Origin: Negativicutes bacterium
Lineage (GTDB): Bacteria > Bacillota_C > Negativicutes > Sporomusales_B > JARLHX01
Reading direction: 5' to 3'
Length of the DNA stretch: 64,000 bases
Assembly: GCA_031292015.1 (NCBI GenBank)
Contig: JARLHY010000202.1
Location: 1 to 64,000, forward strand
The notes beneath the pieces were generated by a model. That model made no database searches. It was not told the origin of the DNA and saw nothing but the letters and a program-made list of their open reading frames with translations. Position numbers and translations under genes: made by a program. This document shows, one piece after another, positions 25,021-33,856 of this stretch; position 1 is the first letter of the stretch, and each line of letters opens with the position of its first letter.

Positions 25021-25941
25021 ATGGCTAACATTCTGCTGATTTTTGTTGACGGGCTGGGACTTGGCGCCGCTGATCCCGACAGCAACCCACTGGTAAGGTT
25101 TGACCCTCCCTTTTTCCGGGCTCTTTTCGGCCGGCCGCTCACCCTGCAGGCTGCGCCATTTATCAGCGACACGGCCTGTCTGGTCGCCATCGACGCCGCG
25201 CTGGGCGTGGCGGGACTGCCGCAGAGCGCCACCGGGCAGACTGCGCTGTTCACCGGCGTGAACGCGCCCCGGGCGATGGGGCGGCATATCCTTGGCTTCC
25301 CCGGCCCGGCTCTGGCTGAGATCATCGCCGCCCACGGCGTCATGAAACAGCTGGCCGGACAAGGCTACAGCGTGACGTCAGCCAACATGTATTCTCCCAA
25401 CTACCTGGACCTTGTGGCTCAGCGTAAACGGCGCCACTCGGTCACCACCCTGACCATCCTGGGTGCTGGCCAGCGGCTGCGCTGCCTGGCCGATATGGCT
25501 GCCGGGCAGGCTGTGTATCAGGATATTACCAATGAGATGCTGCCTGGGTTCGGGGTTGATTCCGTGCCGCAGGTTTCCCCGGCCGAAGCCGGCCGGCGTC
25601 TTGCCGGTCTGGCCGCCAGCCATCGCTTTACCCTGTTCGAATACTTTCAGACCGACCGGCAGGGGCATAAGCGGGATTGGGGAGAAGCGAGGCGAATCGT
25701 CGGGGTGCTGGATGAGTTTTTTGCCGCTGTCCACCAGGCGGCTGCAGACAACACCCTGGTGGTGATCACCAGTGACCATGGCAATTTTGAAGACTTCAGC
25801 ACCAAGACTCATACCGAAAATCCGGTGCCCCTTATCGTATGGGGCCCTGACTGCCGCCGCTTTGCCCAGCGGATTAACGATCTGACTGATGTCAAAGCGG
25901 CGATACTCGACTATTTGAAAGAAGGTGAAGTCCTTGACTGA
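25021..25941 (+). CDS. Alkaline-phosphatase-superfamily metalloenzyme
   Basis: 306 residues with the metal-binding layout of the phosphoglycerate mutase/phosphopentomutase branch: VDGLGLG (metal Asp), SATGQTALFTG (nucleophile Ser/Thr), YFQTDRQGH (Asp and His), SDHGNFED and THTENPVPLI (metal His). It differs from GpmI and DeoB in length. The substrate is unknown; such proteins often sit with U32 proteases, as here. The stop overlaps the next gene by eight bases, so they are translationally coupled. Confidence 0.85.
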   Translation: MANILLIFVDGLGLGAADPDSNPLVRFDPPFFRALFGRPLTLQAAPFISDTACLVAIDAALGVAGLPQSATGQTALFTGVNAPRAMGRHILGFPGPALAEIIAAHGVMKQLAGQGYSVTSANMYSPNYLDLVAQRKRRHSVTTLTILGAGQRLRCLADMAAGQAVYQDITNEMLPGFGVDSVPQVSPAEAGRRLAGLAASHRFTLFEYFQTDRQGHKRDWGEARRIVGVLDEFFAAVHQAAADNTLVVITSDHGNFEDFSTKTHTENPVPLIVWGPDCRRFAQRINDLTDVKAAILDYLKEGEVLD

Positions 25942-28432
25942 GCTTTTGGCTCCGGCGGGCAGCCTCGACGCATTTACCGCCGCGCTGGAGAGCGGCGCCG
26001 ACGCCATCTATCTGGGCGGTCAGATGTTCGGCGCCCGTCACTACGCCGCCAACTTCACCGACGAAGAGCTGGCGACGGCCGTGCGCGATGCCCACCTGCG
26101 CGGCGTGAACGTCTATGTCACTGTAAACATCCTGCTGGATGACAGCGAAATTCCTGTTCTTATTCCCTATTTGCGGCACTTGTACGCCATCGGCGTTGAC
26201 GCCCTCATCGTCCAGGACCTCGGGGTGGCACGCCTCGCCCGCCGGGTAACTCCCGGCCTGCCGCTGCACGCCAGCACCCAGACGACGGTTCACAACCTGG
26301 CAGGAGTGAAGTTTATGGCCCAGCTGGGCTTTAGCCGGGTAGTGATGGCCAGGGAACTGTCCCTGGAAGACATCCGCCATATCTGCCGCCATTCGCCCAT
26401 CGGCGTCGAGACCTTTATCCATGGCGCGTTATGCATCTGTTACTCCGGCCAGTGCCTGATGAGCAGCATGATCGGCGGCCGCAGCGGCAACCGCGGCAGG
26501 TGCGCTCAGCCGTGCCGTCTGCCCTACAGCCTGGTGGACGCCGCCGGCCGGGACGTACTGGCTCCCGCTGACGCCGGGGAATACCTATTGAGCCCCAAGG
26601 ACTTTTGCACCATCGAAAAACTGCCGGACCTGATCGACGCCGGGGTGGTGTCATTCAAAATCGAGGGCCGGATGAAACGGCCCGAATATGTCGCCGTGGT
26701 TGTGGACAGCTACCGGCGGGCCATTGACGCCTATCTTGCCGACAAGGCCACCTATATCGTTCCTGCGGAAGACCCCAAAAACATGGCTCAAGTTTTCAAC
26801 CGCGGTTTTACCACCGGGTTTCTTGAAGGCCGTCCGGGCAAGGACATGATGAGCGACCGCCGGCCCAACAATCGCGGGACCCATATCGGCCGGGTCCTGG
26901 CCTACCATCATAAAGAGCGTACCGTGGACATCAAACTGGATGAACCCCTCGCCACCGGCGACATCATCGAATTCTGGGTGAAGGTCGGCGGCCGGACCAA
27001 CGTACCGGTATCGTCTCTCAAACTGGACGGCCAGGCGACCGATTATGCTCCCGCAGGAGCGGTGGTCACCGTGACGGCGGACAAACCGGTGCGGGCCGGT
27101 GACAGAGTCTTCAAAACCCACGATAACACCCTGATGGAAAAAGCCAAGACTTTCTTTGCCGGAGCCAGTCCTGTCCGGCGGATTCCCCTCGCCGTTCTGG
27201 TCGAAGCCGCCGAGGGCCGGCCGCTCCGGATAACCCTGACCGATCCTGATGGCAATGTCGGCCGGGGCGAGACCGCTTTTTTGGCGGAGAAAGCCCTGAA
27301 ACGGCCGCTGGATGAAGCCACTGTCGCTAAACAGGTGGGGCGGCTGGGCACTACCATCTTTGACATGGCTGAGCTCGAATGCCGCATCGACGGGACCGTG
27401 ATGGTGCCTGTCAGCGAAATCAACGAGGCGCGCCGGCAAGCAGTCGAGGCGTTGGAATCGGCCAGGCTTGCTCCCTTTGACCGGCCGTCCTTGCCTGACG
27501 TTCCGGTCAGGGAATTATTCAGCCTGCCGCCGCAGCGACCGCAGTCAGAAAAGGAACCGGCCCTGGTCGTCAATGTCGACAGCCTGGAAAAGGTCGCTGC
27601 AGCCCTGGATGGCGGTGCCGATACGATCATGTTCGGCGGTGAGAGTTTTCAGCCCCGCGACCTGTCCGCCGATGACTACCGGCGGGCTGTGGCGCTGGTC
27701 CGCGACCGAGGCCGGGAGATTATCCTGAACACGCCCCGGATCATCAAAGAGTGGCAAATGGAGGGGCTGCACAAAGAACTGGCCCTGTTTGCCGAGCTTG
27801 GGCCCGACAGCGTCAGCGCCGCCAACTCCGGCACCCTGGAAATTCTGAAAAACTATCCGTCGCTGCGGATTCACGGCGACTACCCCCTCAACGCATACAA
27901 CAGCATCGCTGTCGGTTTTTTCGCCGAACAGGGACTGACCGGCCTTACTCTTTCCCCGGAACTCAACTTTACCCAGATCGAACAGCTCACCGGCCGGTAT
28001 GACCTGCCGCTGGAATGTCTTGTCCACGGCTATCTGCCGCTGATGGTATCCGAATACTGCGTGGCCGGCTCCTTTCTTGGCGGCATGCACCGCGGCGCCT
28101 GCGACAGGCCCTGCCGCCAGGGCGACTATCGGCTGAAGGACCGCAAGGGGGAAACCTTCCGGGTTGTCACCGATCAGTACTGCCGGATGCATATTCTGAA
28201 CGCCAAAGAACTCAGCCTGCTGCCCCATGTCGGCAAATTTCAGCGGCTCGGCATCAGCCGGCTTCGGATCGAAGGCAAGGCGGCCACCGCGGAGCATGTC
28301 GCAGGGATTACCCGTTTATACCGCGAACTGATTGATAAAGGCGAAGACCATCCCCTGATAAAAAATGACGGCTTTAAAACGGTGGAGCATGGGGATATCA
28401 CCCGCGGACACTACTTCCGCGGGGTGCTTTAA
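25934..28432 (+). CDS. U32-family peptidase/hydroxylase-like protein with duplicated module
   Basis: 832 residues. The first module starts LAPAGSLDAFTAALESGADA and has the U32 signature ETFIHGALCICYSGQCLMSS plus CAQPCR, whose cysteines bind an Fe-S cluster in tRNA/rRNA hydroxylase relatives (TrhP, RlhA). A central domain (about 385-510) follows. A second, weaker U32-like module ends with LVHGYLPLMVSEYC and CDRPCR. The TTG at 25934 has AAGGTG six bases upstream. The function is either a collagenase-type peptidase (old name) or RNA C-hydroxylation (modern view). Confidence 0.88.
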   Translation: MTELLAPAGSLDAFTAALESGADAIYLGGQMFGARHYAANFTDEELATAVRDAHLRGVNVYVTVNILLDDSEIPVLIPYLRHLYAIGVDALIVQDLGVARLARRVTPGLPLHASTQTTVHNLAGVKFMAQLGFSRVVMARELSLEDIRHICRHSPIGVETFIHGALCICYSGQCLMSSMIGGRSGNRGRCAQPCRLPYSLVDAAGRDVLAPADAGEYLLSPKDFCTIEKLPDLIDAGVVSFKIEGRMKRPEYVAVVVDSYRRAIDAYLADKATYIVPAEDPKNMAQVFNRGFTTGFLEGRPGKDMMSDRRPNNRGTHIGRVLAYHHKERTVDIKLDEPLATGDIIEFWVKVGGRTNVPVSSLKLDGQATDYAPAGAVVTVTADKPVRAGDRVFKTHDNTLMEKAKTFFAGASPVRRIPLAVLVEAAEGRPLRITLTDPDGNVGRGETAFLAEKALKRPLDEATVAKQVGRLGTTIFDMAELECRIDGTVMVPVSEINEARRQAVEALESARLAPFDRPSLPDVPVRELFSLPPQRPQSEKEPALVVNVDSLEKVAAALDGGADTIMFGGESFQPRDLSADDYRRAVALVRDRGREIILNTPRIIKEWQMEGLHKELALFAELGPDSVSAANSGTLEILKNYPSLRIHGDYPLNAYNSIAVGFFAEQGLTGLTLSPELNFTQIEQLTGRYDLPLECLVHGYLPLMVSEYCVAGSFLGGMHRGACDRPCRQGDYRLKDRKGETFRVVTDQYCRMHILNAKELSLLPHVGKFQRLGISRLRIEGKAATAEHVAGITRLYRELIDKGEDHPLIKNDGFKTVEHGDITRGHYFRGVL

Positions 28433-28514
28433 GCCGTCGATAATCCCCATATGCGGCGTTATCGCTAGGGGAAGGCCTTAGTCTGTAAAGTTTTATATTC
28501 GAGGAGAAAAATCA

Positions 28515-30875
28515 ATGGATTCGAGTGTACTGAGCACTCTGGAATTTGATAAGATCCGGGCCAAACTGGCGGACAGCACCGGTTCGGTCATCGGCCGGGA
28601 AATCGCTGAGGCCCTGAAGCCTGTGAGCGACTACGACGAGGTGGCGCGCCGCCTGGAGGAAACCGACGAGGCGCTGGTCATCCTGACCTCGGTGGTCAAT
28701 GTGCCTCTGGGCGGCATCCGTGATATCCGCGTCCAGGTCAAACGGGCCGAACTGGGGGCGTCGCTTGAGGCTTCGGAGTTTCTGGCCGTCGGCAGCACCC
28801 TGTACGCCGCCCGGCGGGTGAAACAGTTTTTTACGGAACTTGCCAAACCTGCGGTGCGTCTGGACGAGGCAGTGCAGGCCATCACTGTCTACCGCAGCCT
28901 GGAGATGAGTATTGAGAACACCGTGAGCGAGCAGGGCACCGTGCGGGATACCGCCAGCCCGGAGTTGGCCCATCTTCGCCGGGAAATCAGGACCGCCCAG
29001 CATCGGGTCAAGGAGAAGCTCGACAGCATTCTCCATTCGGCCGAATACCAGAAATTCTTCCAGGATGCGCTGGTGACCATCCGCGGCGACCGTTACGTTA
29101 TCCCGGTCAAACAGGAATACCGGCACAACTTTCCCGGAATCGTCCATGACCAGTCAGCCAGCGGAGCGACCGTATTCATCGAACCCATGGCGGTGGTCAA
29201 CCTTAATAACGACCTGAAGCAGATGGTGGCCGCCGAACACAATGAAGTCGAACGAATCCTTCGCCATCTGTCCGCCCAGGTCGCGGCGGTGGCTGAGGGC
29301 TTGCTGCTTACCTGCCAGGCGCTGGGCGAAGTGGATTTCGCCTTCGCCAAAGCCCGCCTGGCCATTGCCCAGAAGGCCTTCCCGCCGGTTCTGAACAAGG
29401 ACGGACGGGTCAAGCTCCGCCAGGCCCGGCATCCACTTATTCCCTACGATGAAGTTATGCCCATCGACGTTCGCATCGGCGGTGAGTTTCAGGTGCTGGT
29501 CATCACCGGCCCCAATACCGGCGGCAAAACTGTATCCCTCAAAACAGTGGGACTGTTCGCCCTTATGGTCCAGTCCGGGCTGTTCATCCCCGCCGCCGAC
29601 AACTCGGACATGCCGGTCTTTGCCAACATCTTCGCCGATATCGGCGACGAACAGAGCATTGAGCAGAGCCTGAGCACCTTCTCCTCCCACATGACCCATC
29701 TTGTGGGTATCCTGAGCAAGGTCGGTCCGGCCGACCTTGTCCTGATCGACGAGATCGGCGCAGGCACCGACCCGGACGAAGGCGCGGCCCTGGCGATGGC
29801 CATCCTGGAATACCTGCACGCCCGCGGCGCCAGGACGATAGCAACCACCCACTACAGCGAACTGAAAACTTTCGCCTATTCCCGGCATGGAATCGAGAAC
29901 GCCAGCGTAGAATTTGACATCCATACCCTCCGGCCCACTTACCGGCTGCTGATCGGGATGCCGGGCAGCAGCAAGGCTTTTCTGATTTCTCAGCGGCTGG
30001 GGCTGGACGAAACCATCATCAACCGGGCCCAGCAGCTTGTCAACGAAGACTACGCCGAGTTCGACAAGGTACTGACGGCGCTGGAAGAACAAAAAAGAAG
30101 TTTTTCTGACCGTCAGCAGGAAATGGCCGGACTGCAGCGCGAACTCGAAACCCTGAAAAGAAATCTTGCCGCCGAACAGGAAAAACTGGCAGACAAAAAA
30201 AGTCAGATCCTGGGCAAGGCCGCCGAGGACGCAGCCCTGACGTTGCGACAGGCCCGGCAGGAAGCCGAGGATATCATCCGGCAGCTCAAAGCCCAGTTCA
30301 ACGTGCAGGACGTAAGGCAGCGGCAACAGACCATTGACGGGGCCCGCCGCCGGCTCAAAGAAAGTTCGGCGGACGTGAGTTCCCTGAGTGACGGGGCACT
30401 GGAGCGCGGCCGCCCGGTCCGTTTCGGTGAACTGACTCCCGGAGCGTCGGTATATGTGACCAGCCTTGGTCAAAAGGGCACCGTTCTCACTGTGGCGGAG
30501 GACGATGTTACCGTTCAGCTTGGAATCATGAAACTGAATGTCCCGTTGGCCAACTGCCGCCTGCTGGACGAAGCCCCGGCTCCGTCTCGGACCGCGGCCC
30601 GGTCCGGCGTTTCCCTGGCCAAGAGCCAGGAGACGGCCAGGCAGATCGACATCCGCGGCACCACCATCGAAGAGGCTGAGAACATCCTCGACAAATATCT
30701 CGATGACGCCGTTCTCGCCGGGCTGGGCGAGATTGTCATTATTCACGGCAAAGGCACCGGCGCTCTGCGCAAAGGTATCCGCGCTTATCTCAAAGCCCAC
30801 CGCAGTGTAAAGGAGATCCAGATTGGCGAGATGAACCAGGGCGGCGATGGGGTAACTGTGGTGAAACTAAAATAA
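28515..30875 (+). CDS. mutS2: MutS2 (RqcU-type) ATPase/endonuclease
   Basis: 786 residues, full length. In order: MutS core, ABC ATPase with Walker A GPNTGGKT (about residue 332) and Walker B LVLIDEIGAGTDP, a long coiled coil (about 515-620), a KOW-like section (LTPGASVYVTSLGQKG) and a C-terminal Smr nuclease domain (DIRG, HGKGTGALRKGI). MutS2 resolves collided ribosomes and/or suppresses recombination. GAGGAG precedes the ATG. Confidence 0.95.
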   Translation: MDSSVLSTLEFDKIRAKLADSTGSVIGREIAEALKPVSDYDEVARRLEETDEALVILTSVVNVPLGGIRDIRVQVKRAELGASLEASEFLAVGSTLYAARRVKQFFTELAKPAVRLDEAVQAITVYRSLEMSIENTVSEQGTVRDTASPELAHLRREIRTAQHRVKEKLDSILHSAEYQKFFQDALVTIRGDRYVIPVKQEYRHNFPGIVHDQSASGATVFIEPMAVVNLNNDLKQMVAAEHNEVERILRHLSAQVAAVAEGLLLTCQALGEVDFAFAKARLAIAQKAFPPVLNKDGRVKLRQARHPLIPYDEVMPIDVRIGGEFQVLVITGPNTGGKTVSLKTVGLFALMVQSGLFIPAADNSDMPVFANIFADIGDEQSIEQSLSTFSSHMTHLVGILSKVGPADLVLIDEIGAGTDPDEGAALAMAILEYLHARGARTIATTHYSELKTFAYSRHGIENASVEFDIHTLRPTYRLLIGMPGSSKAFLISQRLGLDETIINRAQQLVNEDYAEFDKVLTALEEQKRSFSDRQQEMAGLQRELETLKRNLAAEQEKLADKKSQILGKAAEDAALTLRQARQEAEDIIRQLKAQFNVQDVRQRQQTIDGARRRLKESSADVSSLSDGALERGRPVRFGELTPGASVYVTSLGQKGTVLTVAEDDVTVQLGIMKLNVPLANCRLLDEAPAPSRTAARSGVSLAKSQETARQIDIRGTTIEEAENILDKYLDDAVLAGLGEIVIIHGKGTGALRKGIRAYLKAHRSVKEIQIGEMNQGGDGVTVVKLK

Positions 30876-30894
30876 ACAGGACGGGGGATGGACA

Positions 30895-31425
30895 ATGATC
30901 GTAAAAAGCGAGCAAGTTGAGGAGCGGGCGGTGGAAAGAGTCGCTGAACTAATGTGTATGGCGGCCCGGACCGCTCCGAAGGCCAAAGGGGTCGACCGGC
31001 TTGTGACCATGGTGGTCAACGCCAGGGAAAAGGACCGTTTGGCGGATGAAATGCGGCGGATCGGCAAGGAATCGGGCGCCACCTTCTTCGAGCGCGACGG
31101 GAACTGCGTCGACAAGGCCACCGCGGTGGTGCTGCTGGGACAGCGGGTTCAGCCGCTGGGGGTTGCACCGTGCGGTTACTGCGGCTACGCCAACTGCGCC
31201 GAATGCGCCAAAGGCACCGGAATGTGCGCCGTCAGCACCGGCGACCTCGGCATCGCCCTCGGTTCGGCGGCCGGTATTGCGGCCCTGCACCATGTGGACA
31301 ACAGGATTATGTTTTCTGTCGGCAAGGCGGCGATGAATATCGATCTTTTTGACGAGGACGTCAAAATCGCCTACGGCATCCCGCTCAGCGTGTCAGGAAA
31401 AAGCCCGTTCTTCGACCGCGGCTGA
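30895..31425 (+). CDS. DUF2148 ferredoxin-domain protein
   Basis: 176 residues. The C-terminal part has a cysteine-rich motif (APCGYCGYANCAECAKGTGMC) that probably binds a [4Fe-4S] cluster. The N-terminal half is a helical/alpha-beta domain (AARTAPKAKGVD, MVVNAREKDRLADEM). Role unknown; it is common in anaerobes. It lies 19 nt after mutS2. Its own terminator has been split by an insertion element directly after the stop codon. Confidence 0.85.
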   Translation: MIVKSEQVEERAVERVAELMCMAARTAPKAKGVDRLVTMVVNAREKDRLADEMRRIGKESGATFFERDGNCVDKATAVVLLGQRVQPLGVAPCGYCGYANCAECAKGTGMCAVSTGDLGIALGSAAGIAALHHVDNRIMFSVGKAAMNIDLFDEDVKIAYGIPLSVSGKSPFFDRG

Positions 31426-31443
31426 AAAAGAGCACCAGATGAT
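31425..31443 (+). terminator. Left arm of a terminator hairpin interrupted by an IS
   Basis: AAAAAGAGCACCAGATGAT (31425-31443) is the exact reverse complement of 32342-32360 on the other side of the IS. It begins at the stop codon of the DUF2148 gene. Joined, the two arms make a normal bidirectional terminator like those at 35923 and 38233. Confidence 0.8.
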
Positions 31444-31504
31444 TGAACTGCACCCCAATCGTTAGACAGTATGATACACTGAATAACGATTGGGGTGTTG
31501 TTAT

Positions 31505-31891
31505 ATGGTAAAAGGGATATCGAACCGAAAATACACAGGGGAGTTTAAGCAGAAAGTAGTAGAAACCCTGCGGCATGAAAAGCTAAGCTATCCCGAGACG
31601 GCTGAACGGTTTGGTATACGGCATAAAAGAGTGCAAGACTGGGAACGCGTCTATCTTGAAGACGGGCCAGAAGGATTGTATGTTGAAAGGCGTGGCCGCA
31701 CCGGCGCTGTATGCGGGGCAAGGAACGGCCGGCCGCCAAAGCTAGATGCGAAAATTGATGAAGACCTCATAGCGGAGAATCAGCGGTTGAGAGCGGAGAA
31801 TGACTACCTAAAAAAGTTAAATGCCTTGGTTTTAGAAGCGGAACGCCAAAACAAAATCTTTATAACGGCGAAATCGTGTCGTTCAACTTGA
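31505..31891 (+). CDS. IS150-like transposase subunit OrfA
   Basis: A 128-residue helix-turn-helix protein (KYTGEFKQKVVETLRHEKLS, PETAERFGIRHKRVQDWERV) with a leucine-zipper segment (LIAENQRLRAENDYLKKLNA). It provides DNA binding for the OrfAB transposase. The last residues, from about 118, come from DNA joined by the internal deletion, so the natural C-terminus is replaced. Start at the ATG at 31505. Confidence 0.8.
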   Translation: MVKGISNRKYTGEFKQKVVETLRHEKLSYPETAERFGIRHKRVQDWERVYLEDGPEGLYVERRGRTGAVCGARNGRPPKLDAKIDEDLIAENQRLRAENDYLKKLNALVLEAERQNKIFITAKSCRST

Positions 31892-32263
31892 GTGAGCATC
31901 CAAACTTCCATCAAACTGTGGACATGCTGGAAAAGGCATTTTCCCTACTATCTTACGGGACAAACCTCATCCTGCATTTCGACCAGGGCTGGCAGTATCA
32001 GATGAAACGCTACCAAAAGATGCTAGCGGACAAGGGCGTCAGGCAAAGCATGTCGCGCAAGGGAAATTGTTTAGACAACGCCGTGATGGAAGAACTTCTT
32101 CGGGCATCTAAAAAGCGAACTGCTGTATTTGCATGGCTTTGAATCCATAGAACATTTCAAGCGAGAGCTTCTCGAATATCTCGACTATTTCAACAACCGT
32201 CGCATAAAACGCAAACTTGGCGGGCTAAGTCCCGTGCAATTCCGACTGAAGAATGCGGCATAA
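31857..32263 (+). pseudogene. IS150-like transposase OrfB, 5'-deleted and frameshifted
   Basis: Reading resumes in the middle of the integrase core (YNGEIVSFNLSEHPNFHQ), so about the first half, including the first catalytic Asp, is missing. The second Asp (HFDQGWQY) and the Glu region (NCLDNAVME) remain. After NAVME an extra base shifts the frame: HLKSELLYLHGFESIEHFKR continues in another frame to NAA and a stop at 32261-32263. Confidence 0.85.
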
Positions 32264-32341
32264 AAACAAGGCAGCCGAATAATCGACTACCTCGCTAAGA
32301 TTACTAATTATATTTTTGTCTAACTTTTTGGGGTCACTTCA

Positions 32342-32360
32342 ATCATCTGGTGCTCTTTTT
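32342..32360 (+). terminator. Right arm of the IS-interrupted terminator
   Basis: ATCATCTGGTGCTCTTTTT complements the arm at 31425-31443. The sequence from here to 32543 contains no gene I can support. Confidence 0.8.
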
Positions 32361-32543
32361 TTGGTCTTTTCGCAAAAAGAACTGTTTTGTCAGCAGGCAC
32401 CCGGACCGCGCGGTAAAATCGTCGGCCGGCAATAAACGAAAAAAAACCTTGCCGCATAGCTCGAAAGCCATGCCAGCAAGATAATATGGAAAAAGAATTG
32501 GATAATACGCCTGAACGACGGCGAGGGGGGACAACCCGTGACG

Positions 32544-32684
32544 TTACTCGATTCCGTCGTTGACCTTATGGCTGCCGCTTTTGATCGCATCCACCGAAAA
32601 GCCGATAACAAGCACCGACAGGATACCGATGAGTGTTTTAAGCACAGGCATATTCTGATTGATCATTTCGAGAAACACTCGCAT
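32544..32684 (-). CDS. Small membrane protein, 46 aa
   Basis: A 46-codon frame on the minus strand: MRVFLEMINQNMPV, one membrane helix (LKTLIGILSVLVIGFSVDAI), then a short charged tail ending VNDGIE. The AGGCAGGTGTG site lies five bases before the ATG. It has a clear sigma-A promoter overlapped by two palindromic operators, which argues that it is a real, regulated gene. Family unknown. Confidence 0.65.
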   Translation of the reverse strand: MRVFLEMINQNMPVLKTLIGILSVLVIGFSVDAIKSGSHKVNDGIE

Positions 32685-32698
32685 TTTTCACACCTGCC

Positions 32699-32712
32699 TG
32701 ACTGGTCAGTCG
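32699..32712. promoter_or_regulatory. Palindromic operator, downstream copy
   Basis: TGACTGGTCAGTCG is a near-perfect palindrome (GACTG-GT-CAGTC) in the 5' leader of the 46-aa gene, between the predicted start site and the ribosome-binding site. The TGACT-N4-AGTCA style is typical of TetR-family operators. Confidence 0.6.
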
Positions 32713-32725
32713 TTTTCTTAGTTCC

Positions 32726-32754
32726 AATATAACCCATGGTGACTGATTAGTCAA
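32726..32754 (-). promoter_or_regulatory. Sigma-A promoter of the 46-aa membrane protein gene
   Basis: On the minus strand: TTGACT (32754-32749), 17 nt, TATATT (32731-32726). Confidence 0.75.
32740..32753. promoter_or_regulatory. Palindromic operator, -35 copy
   Basis: TGACTGATTAGTCA is a perfect TGACT/AGTCA dyad overlapping the -35 box. With the copy at 32699 it brackets the promoter, a layout expected for repression. Confidence 0.65.
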
Positions 32755-32875
32755 TACTTATTTTGACGAAGGTGAGAAATATTGTATGCCAGCTCCTGGG
32801 CGACAAATTCTGACCAGATCATGGAAGGCTGAAAGAGCGATGCAGGAATTTGGCCGCAAAGACAAAATAGAACAG

Positions 32876-32896
32876 GTAAACCTTATCAAGGTTTAC
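32876..32896. other. Stem-loop upstream of the ModA-like gene
   Basis: GTAAACCTT (32876-32884) pairs with AAGGTTTAC (32888-32896), a perfect 9-bp stem with a 3-nt loop and no T-run. It overlaps the end of a 42-codon frame (32786-32914) that I do not call as a gene. Confidence 0.5.
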
Positions 32897-32931
32897 TCTA
32901 TTAACTTCAGGTAAAGATCGGAGTGTATGAA

Positions 32932-33711
32932 ATGCTGTTGTTCAAAACAGGTCGAAAGCTTTTGACCGCCCTGGCGGCAGGCGTCTGCTGCTGGAGCGTG
33001 ACCGCCCACGCTGCCCCGCCGGGGGTTACGGTACTCAGTGCCGGCGCCGTGCAGGATGTGATGGGCAAACTGGCCGGGGATTTTCGTGATCGGACAGGCA
33101 CAGGTGTCACCCTGTCGGTGGGGACGGTAGGGGCCCTGACCGACCGTATCGCTGCCGGTGACACGGCGGATATCGTCATCGTGACGGCCCAGGCCATGTC
33201 CGAACTGGTAAGACAGGGCAAGGTGGTGCCTGAAACCGTGGTGGAAGTGGGCCGGGTGGGCGTGGGCGTGGCTATCCGCGAGGGGGCGCCGCTGCCAGAC
33301 ATTTCGACTGCGGAAGCCTTCCGTCAGACCTTGCTTGCAGCCGGTTCCCTGGTATACGCCGATCCGGCCAAAGGTGCCTCCAGCGGCATCTATTTCGCCA
33401 CCGTTCTGGACCGGCTGGGAATCGCTGAAGTGGTCAGAGGCAAAACAACCTTGCTGCCTGGCGGTTTTGTGGTTGAACTGGTGGCTCAGGGCAAAGCCGA
33501 AATCGGCATCCACCAGATCACGGAGATTTTGCCGGTCAAGGGAGTTGTCCTGGCCGGGCCGCTGCCGGCCGAACTGCAAAAAATCACTACCTATTCGGCG
33601 GGGATCATGAACCAGGCCGTCGCAGCAGAGGCAGCCGCGGAGTTCCTCCGCTTTGTTACAGGTTCTGAGGCAGCCCCAAGCTTTAAAGCTGCCGGGTTTG
33701 GCCGCTTTTAG
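32932..33711 (+). CDS. ModA-like extracytoplasmic substrate-binding protein
   Basis: 259 residues with a signal peptide (ALAAGVCCWSVTAHA) and the periplasmic-binding-protein II fold of the molybdate/sulfate class (LSAGAVQDVMGKLAGDF, GDTADIVIVTAQAMSELV, ADPAKGASSGIYF). No permease or ATPase gene is next to it, so it is an orphan that either serves a distant transporter or acts as a sensor. The ATG at 32932 follows GGAGTG. Confidence 0.85.
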   Translation: MLLFKTGRKLLTALAAGVCCWSVTAHAAPPGVTVLSAGAVQDVMGKLAGDFRDRTGTGVTLSVGTVGALTDRIAAGDTADIVIVTAQAMSELVRQGKVVPETVVEVGRVGVGVAIREGAPLPDISTAEAFRQTLLAAGSLVYADPAKGASSGIYFATVLDRLGIAEVVRGKTTLLPGGFVVELVAQGKAEIGIHQITEILPVKGVVLAGPLPAELQKITTYSAGIMNQAVAAEAAAEFLRFVTGSEAAPSFKAAGFGRF

Positions 33712-33856
33712 CCCCAGCTCCGGGCATCTTTCCCGGGCAAGCTAACACTATACGACAGTGTACCAACACATCTGCAATTACAGGACAAAATATGACAGGA
33801 TTTCCCTTGATGATTGTCGAATTAACACTCATTCACACTCTTCAAGGAGGAAATTT

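Larger units (their letters stand above)
31444..32341 (+). mobile_element. Decayed IS3-family (IS150-like) insertion element, 898 bp
   Basis: The ends are imperfect inverted repeats: the left begins TGAACTGCACCCC and the right, read inward, TGAAGTGACCCC; both then share GTTAGACA. This matches IS150-group termini in style. Inside are an intact orfA and an orfB that has lost its first half and has a frameshift, so the element cannot move by itself. Full-length relatives are about 1.3-1.5 kb. No target duplication can be recognised because the flanks are a palindrome. Confidence 0.85.

Noticed and set aside
29154..30800. 548-codon minus-strand frame over mutS2
   Set aside because: Shadow of mutS2 produced by codon bias; low-information composition rich in Gly, Val and Gln.
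32343..32534. 63-codon minus-strand frame after the 46-aa gene
   Set aside because: No ribosome-binding site; it reads through the terminator arm and looks like chance.
32786..32914. 42-codon frame (MPAPGRQILTRSWKAERAMQ...) between the operator region and the ModA-like gene
   Set aside because: A fair AAGGTGAG upstream, but the sequence shows no family, overlaps a hairpin and sits in a gap with decay around it; not enough support.
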